Assembly (NCBI GenBank): GCA_016710265.1
Contig: JADJJL010000003.1
Span: forward strand, 1-10,000
DNA length: 10,000 bases
From: Saprospiraceae bacterium
GTDB taxonomy: Bacteria; Bacteroidota; Bacteroidia; Chitinophagales; Saprospiraceae
Reading direction: 5' to 3'
Under the pieces are notes generated by a model, which ran no database searches, was not told the origin of the DNA, and saw nothing but the letters and a program-made list of their open reading frames with translations. A program made the translations under genes and the position numbers. Shown piece by piece: positions 1-7,535 of this stretch (position 1 is the stretch's first letter; each line of letters starts with the position of its first letter).

Positions 1-1
1 T

Positions 2-502
2 GTTTCAATAAACTCAATATATGGAACTGCAATCTGGAATATAAATCCAGTGGTTGATAAAATATATGAAAACTTTCTAAATTATCAAGATATTACTATA
101 ATTGATGAATATATTGATTTAGTAGATAAAATTTCAGAAGTCAGCTGGATTGACAAAAAAGGAAAATTGCAAAATAGATCCAACTTATCATTTTCTTCAA
201 AGTATGTACATTTTCTAAGCAATAAAGTTATCCCAATTTATGATAGCTACGTATGGATATTAATTACTGGTTATTTGAATCAGAATAGTCCAAATTCAAT
301 AAAAGGCAATAAACCAAATAACTATAAGGAATTTTATGAGTATTATAAAAATTTTATTTATCTATTCAACCTAAGCGAATTTGGTGTATATGAAATTGAT
401 AAATATCTTTGGCAATATTGTAAAATTCTTTTGACAGAAATATCTAATGAATATAATCAAGATATTAACAAATCTAAAATTTTACTTAAAAAATTAATCT
501 GA
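2..502 (+). CDS. Hypothetical protein, 5'-truncated by window edge
   Basis: The frame is open from base 2 to a TGA at 500-502, giving 166 visible residues. A GTG at position 50 is the only start-like codon near the edge, but the frame continues upstream of it with sensible sequence (SINSIYGTAIWNINP), so the true start is probably outside the window. There is no signal peptide or clear membrane segment. The central stretch reads S-S-K-Y-V-H-F-L followed by P-I-Y-D-S-Y-V. I recall this pattern (ASK..HF...FPIYDS) from small uncharacterised helical prokaryotic proteins, some placed near restriction or defence genes and loosely resembling HhH DNA glycosylases; that recollection is an inference and no function is assigned. 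Base composition is strikingly low in GC (about a quarter), lower than the genes to the right, which could mean horizontal acquisition. It converges on the minus-strand gene ending at 640. Confidence 0.7.
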   Translation, partial: VSINSIYGTAIWNINPVVDKIYENFLNYQDITIIDEYIDLVDKISEVSWIDKKGKLQNRSNLSFSSKYVHFLSNKVIPIYDSYVWILITGYLNQNSPNSIKGNKPNNYKEFYEYYKNFIYLFNLSEFGVYEIDKYLWQYCKILLTEISNEYNQDINKSKILLKKLI

Positions 503-639
503 TGAATAAACCACTGTTAAAATGGAATTGATTTAAGTAGAGAAATTATTGATTCATTGTTCAGGTTTAAATTGGACGTTATCCCCCAAAGTTAATACAT
601 TAAAAATTTATTAAAATGTGCAGCAGATTAAGAATTGCT
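503..639. other. Convergent intergenic spacer
   Basis: This 137-bp AT-rich gap lies between the end of the left-edge plus-strand gene and the end of the minus-strand kelch-like gene. I see no stem-loop with a T tract that would serve as a bidirectional terminator, no RNA gene and no plausible short coding region. Confidence 0.5.
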
Positions 640-1842
640 CTATCTTGAAATGATATAATTGAAAAATCTCATATCCTCTGTATTTTTAGCTCTTGTAATG
701 ATATCTTTCCCTTTATCTTTTTGGTAATCGCGGTTTATTTGTTTAATTAAGTTTGATCTTTTTGCTTTCTTTAAATTAGGATCTTTTATTTGGTCGATGT
801 TCAAAATTTCATCTAATTTTTCTTGACTCAAAGTGACTCCATCAAACTTTAGTAGCTCTACAATAAGTGGATCATTGTTAGGTATAGATTTAGGCCTATT
901 TCTAATCCATACCATTGCAATAGTTATCAATGCAAGTAAGCAGGAAATAAATAGAAAGTATTTTGTAAAATTGGATTGAACTAGTTTTTCTTTCTTTCCC
1001 AAATTATTATATTCTTGGTTCAGATCTAAAATAAGATCAATTTCATTTGAAGTTTTATAAATGATGGAATCTTTCCAAACAATAAACACCGAACTATCTG
1101 AGCTAGCGTTGATAGGTTCCAGATAGCTGACTGATTTACTCTTAAATTCTAAATTTTGCTTATGAATAAGTATCTTTGGATGATTGTGAATATAAAAGTA
1201 GTGATCAGTTTCAATTGTGACATTGTTGTTCATTTTTATATTGTGATATCCTAATTTATTCCATTCATTCGAATTAAGGTTAAATGTATAGATTGAATTT
1301 TCTGTTTTAGAAGGTTGATTAGAATCATCTATACAGTCGGGACTTAAAACGTATAGAATCTCTTTACTTATGAAAGAATATATACTGCTACAGCTTTGTC
1401 CATTTTTTGACTGTATCACCTCCCAATTGCCTATTGTTGGGTTAAAGGCAGTCACCATTCCATTGGACCTCCAGAAGCCATATCCTCCAAAAGAATGTAT
1501 CTTTTGATTGTATCTGAATTTCTTACTTATGTAATTATATCCATGATGGTTTGAATGGCCAATATTGACCCATATCATTGAGTCAAATTTCAAAACTGAA
1601 CCCATTCCATCAGGAAAAGCAAAATATTGTCCTTCCATCTCAAAAATATCTACCTTTCGATTCATCATTTTGTGAAAAGTATAGAGTTCTGATCTCCACT
1701 TTATAAATTTATCAGAGAGGATATTTATTTTTTCTAAATTTGGACTTTCAGATTCAAGATGAAAAATAATTTGAGACCAGCAGCTAGGAATAATTTTTAA
1801 CATGAAAATTGAGCTAAGTATAGCTAGTTTTAAATTCCTCAT
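640..1842 (-). CDS. Kelch-like membrane-anchored protein with cytoplasmic tail
   Basis: 400 residues, with ATG at 1842 and TAG at 640-642. Residues 1-23 look like a signal peptide (basic MRNLK, hydrophobic core, SCWS before the likely cleavage site). Residues about 25-290 are beta-rich with kelch-like repeats. The clearest is near residues 115-145 (SFGGYGFW, then TAFNPTIGNWEVI), and another is YTFNLNSNEWNKLG, so a galactose-oxidase/kelch-type beta-propeller is likely. A hydrophobic helix at about 294-314 (YFLFISCLLALITIAMVWI) is followed by basic residues, which places the last 85 or so residues in the cytoplasm. That tail is charged and helical, with a pattern (KRSNLIKQIN... ITRAKNTEDMRFFNYII) that I recall from tails of other Bacteroidota membrane proteins. 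A sensing or scaffold role is possible but inferred. It lies 34 bp downstream of the RCC1 gene on the same strand, so the two are probably cotranscribed. Unlike its neighbours it is anchored and has no T9SS tail. Confidence 0.75.
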   Translation of the reverse strand: MRNLKLAILSSIFMLKIIPSCWSQIIFHLESESPNLEKINILSDKFIKWRSELYTFHKMMNRKVDIFEMEGQYFAFPDGMGSVLKFDSMIWVNIGHSNHHGYNYISKKFRYNQKIHSFGGYGFWRSNGMVTAFNPTIGNWEVIQSKNGQSCSSIYSFISKEILYVLSPDCIDDSNQPSKTENSIYTFNLNSNEWNKLGYHNIKMNNNVTIETDHYFYIHNHPKILIHKQNLEFKSKSVSYLEPINASSDSSVFIVWKDSIIYKTSNEIDLILDLNQEYNNLGKKEKLVQSNFTKYFLFISCLLALITIAMVWIRNRPKSIPNNDPLIVELLKFDGVTLSQEKLDEILNIDQIKDPNLKKAKRSNLIKQINRDYQKDKGKDIITRAKNTEDMRFFNYIISR

Positions 1843-1876
1843 TCTTGCAAAAATAATTTTAATCGAAGTAGGATTA

Positions 1877-3844
1877 TCAATTAGTAAACTTCAAAACTTT
1901 ATATTCTCCATTTTGAAACTTAGCCTTGAGAATAAATAGTCCACTTTGGACGGCAGTTCGAGGAATAACGACTTGCTCTGTATTTGTTTTTTCAGAATAA
2001 ACAATTCTACCACTAAAGTCATAAATAAAAACCTCAGAGATTGGGTTATTTTCAGAAGTTAGGTAAAGCTTATCTGCGGATTGATACCAATTAAATCTTA
2101 CTTCGGATGTCTTTTGATCAGCACTTGTTTTAAAATAGTAAATCTTAACAGCTTTGCAGTTTTTTCGATCAGTTACTGTGACGGAATATACTCCATCCTG
2201 TGGTAGGATAATCTCACGTGAAGTATCTCCTGTATTCCATTCAAATTGATAGGGTGGAAGGCCTCCTTGAATATTGAGTTTCACCAAAACATTTTGTGAA
2301 TCCGCACTTATTTCTTCAGAAATATGAATCGAATCTGGAAAATAAAAAGAAACCTCAACAATGCTATCACAACCATTTCGTTTTGCATTTGCTATTCTGA
2401 AATATTCAGTAGGATTGGATCGATTAAGAACCTTACCAAATATATTGATTTGATCAGAATAGCATAATGTGTCTATGTAATTACTGGTATCTTCAGGATA
2501 GAAAAACAATTGAATCGAGACAATGCTGTCACAACCTTCAAAATTTACCAGTGTATCTTGTGCTGTAGATTGAGTTTGAAAATATTTTTTACCACGTATT
2601 AAAATGGTATCATTATGGCATAAATTGTATTGGAGTAGGCTTGAAGAAGCCTTGCAGCATAAATTTTTAGGTACTTTGACATCTGATAATTGACCATGAC
2701 CAAGTTTTCCAGTGACTGTTTTACCCCAGGAATAAGTAGAACTATCCTTTTTTATTCCAAAACAAACATTCCAACCAATATCACCATTTATCCAGTTCGT
2801 ATCTTGCCCAATCCGAACCGGAACGTTTGACCGAGTTAAACTTTGGTCCACCAAGAGGTTATAAGCACCGCTTCCCCATACCCATAATGTGCCGTCTTTT
2901 TTAATTCCAAAAGTATTACCAAAACCCGTTGTGAGAGAAAATTTATTGACTTTTACAGTTTTCCATTCTAAATTTGAATTTACTTTTGTTGGACTATTGA
3001 TGTTTACATTGTAAGCAGAATGTCCAAGGACTCCATCCGTATTAGACCCCCAGGAGTACAATTCACCTAAATTATTAAGAGCAATGGCATGACCATCCGA
3101 TATGTCCACAAAATTCCAATTGGAACTTATACCAATTCTAGTCGGATTAAATGTAATTGTATTATTAAAATGACCAAGCCCCAACAATCCATAATTATTA
3201 CTACCCCAAGACCAAAGTGCTCCATTTTGAGTAATACCTATACATGTTCCAAAGTTTATAGCAATACTTTTCCACCTATGCGCAGTTTGAAAGGGAATGG
3301 GATTATGAGAGCTGTCTTTAGTTGCACCAATTTGATTCAATTGGGTTCCCCAAACCCATAAAGTTCCATCTTTTTTGATAGCAGCAGTTTGTTCAAATAT
3401 GCTCATACTTATATATTCCCAATTATTTTCTTGTCCAACCCTCACAGGAGTATTTCGTGGATCGGTATGACCAATCCCGAGTGCACCATAGCCATTCAAT
3501 CCCCATGCCCATAAGCTACCATCTTCTTTTATTGCAAAAGAGTGGTTGATTCCACTTTCAATCTGCTTCCAGTTTTTGTCAGTTCCTATTTGGACTGGTC
3601 GATCATGATCTTGATTAGTGCCATCACCCAATTGACCGGCTTCATTGGCACCCCAGCCCCATAGACTTCCATCCACTCCAATGGCCATGGTATATCTAAA
3701 ACCACAACTTACTGATTTGAATTGACATTGGGCAGATTGAGAATGCTTAGAAAGGAATAGAAAAATAAATCCAAATAAACTATACTTAATTATAGTACTT
3801 AAACCATTCATTTTTTGAAATATATTAAAATGGATTTTTCTCAT
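1877..3844 (-). CDS. Secreted RCC1-repeat beta-propeller protein with T9SS sorting tail
   Basis: 655 residues. ATG at 3844 is used here; M12 (ATG ending at 3811) is an alternative start closer to the hydrophobic signal segment FGFIFLFL, with likely cleavage after HSQSA (residue 38). Residues about 45-395 contain seven RCC1-type repeats with cores such as DGSLWGWGANEAGQLGDG, DGSLWAWGLNGYGALGIG, DGTLWVWG and NGALWSWGSNNYGLLGLG. Seven repeats fit one complete seven-bladed propeller. Two shorter modules follow, each ending in GCDSIV plus a beta strand (about 403-447 and 459-502). Next comes a SprB-like repeat (about 515-570: GGLPPYQFEWNTGDTS, then GVYSVTVTD.KNC). The last 70 residues (VFIYDFSGRIVYSE, then GLFILKAKFQNGEYKVLKFTN) look like a type A T9SS C-terminal sorting domain. 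The protein is therefore probably exported across the outer membrane and held at the surface or released. The ligand is unknown; bacterial RCC1 propellers generally mediate protein interactions. It is the middle gene of a minus-strand trio. Confidence 0.88.
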   Translation of the reverse strand: MRKIHFNIFQKMNGLSTIIKYSLFGFIFLFLSKHSQSAQCQFKSVSCGFRYTMAIGVDGSLWGWGANEAGQLGDGTNQDHDRPVQIGTDKNWKQIESGINHSFAIKEDGSLWAWGLNGYGALGIGHTDPRNTPVRVGQENNWEYISMSIFEQTAAIKKDGTLWVWGTQLNQIGATKDSSHNPIPFQTAHRWKSIAINFGTCIGITQNGALWSWGSNNYGLLGLGHFNNTITFNPTRIGISSNWNFVDISDGHAIALNNLGELYSWGSNTDGVLGHSAYNVNINSPTKVNSNLEWKTVKVNKFSLTTGFGNTFGIKKDGTLWVWGSGAYNLLVDQSLTRSNVPVRIGQDTNWINGDIGWNVCFGIKKDSSTYSWGKTVTGKLGHGQLSDVKVPKNLCCKASSSLLQYNLCHNDTILIRGKKYFQTQSTAQDTLVNFEGCDSIVSIQLFFYPEDTSNYIDTLCYSDQINIFGKVLNRSNPTEYFRIANAKRNGCDSIVEVSFYFPDSIHISEEISADSQNVLVKLNIQGGLPPYQFEWNTGDTSREIILPQDGVYSVTVTDRKNCKAVKIYYFKTSADQKTSEVRFNWYQSADKLYLTSENNPISEVFIYDFSGRIVYSEKTNTEQVVIPRTAVQSGLFILKAKFQNGEYKVLKFTN

Positions 3845-3918
3845 GTTTTAATTAATTATTTTCATTTTTACTTTGGGTCTGCAATTAAAAACAATTTCTT
3901 ACCCAAATTTTTAATTCC
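3845..3918. other. Short spacer between two minus-strand secreted-protein genes
   Basis: This 74-bp AT-rich spacer follows the stop of the cohesin-like gene and precedes the RCC1 gene start. It holds a 7-bp inverted repeat (TTTGGGT at 3872-3878 and ACCCAAA at 3901-3907) with a 22-nt loop. There is no T tract directly after it in the transcribed direction, so I do not call a terminator. Cotranscription across the gap is plausible. Confidence 0.35.
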
Positions 3919-4707
3919 CTACCGGTTCATCCAAATTTTACCCGATTGTAAAAACCCATTTGAATTGCTAAGTCTATAAGATTGAATACCATCGAAATTC
4001 CCAGTTGCAGGAATATTGATACTCCAAGGTCCGGTATTTTCTAGTTTCTTTGCCAAAATCTGCTTTCCATCTAAACTAAACAAACTAAATACCAAGTCAC
4101 TATGTGCTAAATCGTCTGCAGGCTCGACAATCACTGAATGATTATCTTGAGCATAGTACACTTTTGCGGGTTTATTTTTAATGACTTCTTTCTGACTAAG
4201 TATAATCAACTGACTGTTTTGAATCGTATAATCTATGCTCACATCAGTAAGAAAAAGTAATTGGTTATTATCTCCAATGAATTCTCGGGGAAAAGCGGCA
4301 CATATATCGTGAGGACTTATCCGACTAGGTAATAGTTTAAGAAAATGGTTGGTAGGGCTCTTTTCGATGAAGTAAAAACTTATAAAAGTTTCTCCACTTT
4401 TCATTGGGTAAGGATCCGAGTTTGGAGAATACCATAAATTGTAAACCACGTTCTTACATCTTTCATTAAATCTAAGATTTCTATCATAATTTGGTAAAGG
4501 GCTTGTGATTTTTAGAAAGTCCACTTCACTCGAGCTATGCGAGATTCCAAATTGGAAACCAACAATATTGTAGTCTTGCTGTGGGCTAATGTCCAAAATG
4601 ACCGTATCACCGATCATTCTTAGATTAAAAGCCATGCGAAAGGTGTCAGCCTGACTTTGAAGATTGAATGCCAAAACCGTTAATAAGAGGAGTAGATTTA
4701 GTTTCAT
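3919..4707 (-). CDS. Secreted cohesin-like domain protein with T9SS-type C-terminus
   Basis: 262 residues, with ATG at 4707 and stop at 3919-3921. The N-terminus is a classic signal peptide (MKLNLLLLLTVLAFNLQSQA, cleavage likely around residue 20). Residues about 25-165 are beta-rich. The sequence DTVILDISPQQDYNIVGFQFGISHSSSEVDFL resembles the cohesin/carbohydrate-binding-like sandwich common in secreted Bacteroidota proteins (an extracellular strand, then 'GFQF.I..' and an aliphatic strand). No dockerin or catalytic motif is visible. From residue about 181 on (VYYAQDNHSVIVEP, then VFSLFSLDGKQILAKKL, ending SGKIWMNR) the layout matches a T9SS type A sorting domain, although it is more divergent than the tail of the neighbouring RCC1 protein. 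It is the first gene of the minus-strand trio and is divergent from the S1 gene across a 305-bp region. A surface or extracellular binding role is inferred. Confidence 0.7.
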   Translation of the reverse strand: MKLNLLLLLTVLAFNLQSQADTFRMAFNLRMIGDTVILDISPQQDYNIVGFQFGISHSSSEVDFLKITSPLPNYDRNLRFNERCKNVVYNLWYSPNSDPYPMKSGETFISFYFIEKSPTNHFLKLLPSRISPHDICAAFPREFIGDNNQLLFLTDVSIDYTIQNSQLIILSQKEVIKNKPAKVYYAQDNHSVIVEPADDLAHSDLVFSLFSLDGKQILAKKLENTGPWSINIPATGNFDGIQSYRLSNSNGFLQSGKIWMNR

Positions 4708-5012
4708 GATTTAAAATTTAAATAAATGTAGGAGTTAAAATTTCACAATAAAGATAATGGATTTTTAAAATTTGTAACTTCTGAGAATATATATAAATTT
4801 TTGGCACATATTTAATATTGTCTACTACAGGATTATAAATTTTCATAAAACCAAAGTGGTAACTAAATTGTAAAATGCGCACAATTAAAATTGAGATTGG
4901 CATAAATGATCGATTATTCTTACCCAAAGATTAACAACTTCATCAATGGATTATTGGGATTATCCTTACCTTCGCGCCGCTAAAATGATTTCTTAACTTA
5001 AAAAATGCCAAA
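4708..5012. other. Divergent intergenic region between the secreted-protein genes and S1
   Basis: This 305-bp, very AT-rich region separates the minus-strand secreted-protein trio from the S1 gene and should carry promoters for both directions. The S1-side promoter element is described separately. On the minus strand, TATCTTTA (complement of 4749-4756) is one base off the Bacteroidota -7 consensus TAnnTTTG and about 40 bp from the start codon, but no convincing -33 TTG accompanies it. I see no RNA gene. Confidence 0.45.
4954..4980 (+). promoter_or_regulatory. Putative Bacteroidota-type promoter of the S1 gene
   Basis: The sequence TACCTTCG at 4967-4974 is one base off the -7 element TAnnTTTG used by the Bacteroidota primary sigma factor. 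It sits in a TACCTTCGCGCCGC context, a local GC-rich break in AT-rich DNA. Initiation just downstream would leave a leader of roughly 30 nt before the ATG at 5013. A TTGG occurs at 4954-4957 but is too close to act as the usual -33 box (normally about 19 bp away), so the -33 element is weak or absent. No Shine-Dalgarno sequence precedes the ATG; the leader is A-rich, as is usual in this phylum. Confidence 0.45.
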
Positions 5013-7376
5013 ATGTTGGACGAAAACAATTTAATAACCGAGGACGAATTTACTCCTGAACCGGAGGAAATCCAGGAATCACTGGACAATCCTACACCCA
5101 TGGATCACCATCGCCATGAAGGACCTGAGGTCTTTCTGGAAGAAGAGGTAGCTCTTGAGACCCTTGTTTCCGCAGATGATTATTCCGGACCACACGACGA
5201 ATACGATTGGACTGTTACCAATAAAAACACAGTTCACTATTCTCCAGAAGATGAGAAAAAATTTCTCGCTGATTACGATTCTACTTTCAGTTCCATAACA
5301 GATGGACAGGTATTGCAAGGCCGCGTAGCCGGTATCGTAGGAAGCGATGTGATTTTTGACATTCGATACAAATCTGATGGAGTGATACCTCTTTCAGAAT
5401 TTAGAGACATGGAAGTGGTCCCAGGTGAGACCATCGAAATCTATGTTGAAAGAACAGAGGACGAAAAAGGTCACCTTGTTTTATCCAGAAAAAAAGCCAA
5501 ACTACTTAGAGCTTGGGAAATTTTGGTGGATTCCTTTAAGAATGGCACCATTATAAAAGGTAGCGTTATCAGCAAAACCAAAGGTGGTTTGATCGTTGAT
5601 TGCAATGGTCTTGAAACCTTCCTTCCTGGATCCCAAATAGACATTAAACCAATCATTGATTATGATGCATACGTTGGTAAAACCATGGAGTTTAAAGTGG
5701 TCAAAATCAACGAAACCATTAAAAATGCGGTAGTCTCTCACAAAGCATTGATTGAAGGTGATCTTCAGGAGCAAAGAGAACAAATTATCTCCGGTCTTGA
5801 AAAAGGTCAGGTCTTGGAAGGAACCGTTAAAAATATTACTGATTTTGGAGCATTCCTTGATTTAGGAGGTGTAGATGGTCTTTTATATATCACAGACATT
5901 AGCTGGGGTAGGATCAATCACCCAACTGAAGTGTTGGAGAAAAATCAAAAAGTCAATGTGGTGGTTTTGGATTTTGATGAAAACAAAAAACGTATTTCAT
6001 TGGGTCTAAAACAATTACAACCTCATCCATGGGATGTATTCCCTGCCGATATCGTAGAAGGTTCAAACATCCATGGTAAAATTGTCAACATAGAAGACTA
6101 CGGTGCTTTTCTTGAAATATCTCCAGGGGTAGAAGGTTTGATTCACGTTTCTGAAGTCAATTGGAGTACTCAGCCTATTCACGCCAAAGAATACTTTTTC
6201 TTAGGCCAGGAATTAGAAGCTAAAGTGGTGACCTTGGATCGCGACGAAAGAAAAATGTCTCTATCTATCAAGTTGATGTCAGATGATCCTTGGAACGATG
6301 TTCAGAAAAATTTCTCTGTAGGAAGCAGACACACTGGTATCGTTAAGAACCTTACTCCGTATGGTGTATTTGTGGAACTTAAGGAAGGAATCGGTGGAAT
6401 GGTTCACATCTCTGACCTTAGCTGGACTAAGAGATTTAACCACCCTTCTGAATTTACCAAAGTAGGAAACGAATTAGAAATTCAGATCCTCGACATAGAC
6501 ATGGAAACTCGTAAACTTTCTTTGGGTCATAAACAACTGGAAGAAAATCCATGGGATACATTTGAAAATGTATTTCCTGAAGGATCTTACCATGAAGCCA
6601 CTGTATTAAGAAAAGACGACAGAGGTTTTATTGTTCAGTTGCCTTATGGACTTGAAGCTTACGCGCCAACCAAGTTTATGAAAAAAGACAATGGACAGAA
6701 TGCGTCTATTGAAGAGGTATTGACTGTTAAAGTGGTTGAATTTAACCGCGATGAGAAAAAGATCATTGTTTCACATACAAGGTATTTGGAAGATATCAAG
6801 AGAGAAGCAGATGATACTGTCAGAAAAGAAAAAGATGTCGAAAGACAGCAAACCAAAAAAGTCATTGACAAGACACAGGCTAAGGTAGAAATTACCACTT
6901 TGGGAGAATTGGAAGGATTTAGTGCGTTGAAAGAGCAACTTCAAGAAAATGCAAAAGCCAAATTGGATGCGCAGGAAGAAGTAAAAGCTCCTGCTCCAAC
7001 TCCGGCCCCTGCCAAAGAAGAAGTAGCAAAACCAAGCCTTTTTGATGACTTACCTGCAAGCTCTGAAGATTCGAAACCAGCAGAAGCCAAGCCTAAATCA
7101 AAGGCAAAAGCAAAATCTGATGGTGATGATCTTAAAATCATTGAAGGCATAGGACCTAAAATTGCCGAACTTCTTCACGCAAGAGGAATCGTGAGTTTCA
7201 AAGATCTTGCGGATTCGTCCATGGAAGTACTTCAATCGATTTTGGATGAAGCTGGACCAAGATACAAAATGCATGATCCTGGAACTTGGGCCCAACAAGC
7301 CCAATTGGCAGCAGATGGTAAAACAGAAGAATTGAAGGTTTTGCAAGACAGCCTCAAGGGAGGTAAAGCAGAATAA
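5013..7376 (+). CDS. rpsA: 30S ribosomal protein S1 with C-terminal helix-hairpin-helix extension
   Basis: 787 residues starting at ATG 5013, longer than the roughly 560-600 usual for bacterial S1. S1 binds mRNA on the 30S subunit and helps load and unfold transcripts. Residues 1-95 are an acidic extension. Six S1 (OB-fold) domains follow at about 97-163, 177-245, 264-335, 349-422, 436-508 and 523-595. Domains 3-5 are the most canonical (GTVKNITDFGAFLDLGGVDGLL; GKIVNIEDYGAFLEI; GIVKNLTPYGVFVEL), and the linkers keep the typical S1 PWD/PWN motifs. After a charged helical stretch and an Ala/Pro/Lys-rich linker (about 650-703), residues about 705-787 form an HhH-like module (DLKIIEGIGPKIAELLHARGI, then DPGTWAQQAQLAADGK). 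I recall similar tails on ribosomal protein L21 and other proteins in Bacteroidota. It appears monocistronic: promoter element upstream, strong terminator right after the stop. It is more GC-rich than its neighbours, fitting high expression. Confidence 0.95.
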   Translation: MLDENNLITEDEFTPEPEEIQESLDNPTPMDHHRHEGPEVFLEEEVALETLVSADDYSGPHDEYDWTVTNKNTVHYSPEDEKKFLADYDSTFSSITDGQVLQGRVAGIVGSDVIFDIRYKSDGVIPLSEFRDMEVVPGETIEIYVERTEDEKGHLVLSRKKAKLLRAWEILVDSFKNGTIIKGSVISKTKGGLIVDCNGLETFLPGSQIDIKPIIDYDAYVGKTMEFKVVKINETIKNAVVSHKALIEGDLQEQREQIISGLEKGQVLEGTVKNITDFGAFLDLGGVDGLLYITDISWGRINHPTEVLEKNQKVNVVVLDFDENKKRISLGLKQLQPHPWDVFPADIVEGSNIHGKIVNIEDYGAFLEISPGVEGLIHVSEVNWSTQPIHAKEYFFLGQELEAKVVTLDRDERKMSLSIKLMSDDPWNDVQKNFSVGSRHTGIVKNLTPYGVFVELKEGIGGMVHISDLSWTKRFNHPSEFTKVGNELEIQILDIDMETRKLSLGHKQLEENPWDTFENVFPEGSYHEATVLRKDDRGFIVQLPYGLEAYAPTKFMKKDNGQNASIEEVLTVKVVEFNRDEKKIIVSHTRYLEDIKREADDTVRKEKDVERQQTKKVIDKTQAKVEITTLGELEGFSALKEQLQENAKAKLDAQEEVKAPAPTPAPAKEEVAKPSLFDDLPASSEDSKPAEAKPKSKAKAKSDGDDLKIIEGIGPKIAELLHARGIVSFKDLADSSMEVLQSILDEAGPRYKMHDPGTWAQQAQLAADGKTEELKVLQDSLKGGKAE

Positions 7377-7403
7377 GCTTCTAAAAATTAAAACTAAATA
7401 AAA

Positions 7404-7434
7404 GCCCTGGATTTAATTCAGGGCATTTTTGTTT
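7404..7434 (+). terminator. Rho-independent terminator after S1
   Basis: GCCCTGGAT at 7404-7412 pairs with ATTCAGGGC at 7416-7424 (nine pairs including one G-T wobble) around a 3-nt loop. It is followed by ATTTTTGTTT. It lies 27 bp after the S1 stop codon and should end the S1 transcript before the carotenoid genes. Confidence 0.9.
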
Positions 7435-7535
7435 AATATTTATAAGTAATCATTAAACAAATAATCATTTATTCTGTTTTTGGTGCTGTTATTTGATTTT
7501 TTTAAACATATTCTCAAAAAAACAAACCATCCATT
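7435..7535 (+). promoter_or_regulatory. Probable promoter/operator region of the carotenoid operon
   Basis: These 101 bp lie between the S1 terminator and crtI and must drive the crt genes if the terminator is efficient. An 8-bp direct repeat TAATCATT occurs at 7447-7454 and 7462-7469, 15 bp apart, which might be an operator. In AT-rich DNA, however, it could be chance. TTTG occurs at 7492-7495 but without the leading TA of the -7 consensus, so I cannot place the promoter exactly. No Shine-Dalgarno sequence precedes the crtI start. Confidence 0.3.

Noticed and set aside
3089..3361. 90-residue plus-strand open frame
   Set aside because: It lies wholly antisense to the well-supported RCC1-repeat gene and has no coherent protein signature.
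3872..3907. Inverted repeat TTTGGGT/ACCCAAA in the gap between two minus-strand genes
   Set aside because: The stem is only 7 bp with a 22-nt loop, and no T tract follows in the direction of transcription. Not convincing as a terminator or operator.
4718..4927. 69-residue minus-strand open frame in the divergent intergenic region
   Set aside because: It is low-complexity and AT-driven, has no recognisable domain, and covers the stretch where promoters for both neighbouring genes should lie. Probably non-coding.
5005..5034. Nine-codon upstream open frame (MPKCWTKTI) overlapping the S1 start
   Set aside because: An ATG near an A-rich leader occurs easily by chance, the peptide shows no leader-peptide pattern, and nothing suggests attenuation.
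5079..7346. Several minus-strand open frames opposite the S1 gene
   Set aside because: They are shadows of a strongly supported ribosomal protein gene and contain no domain of their own.
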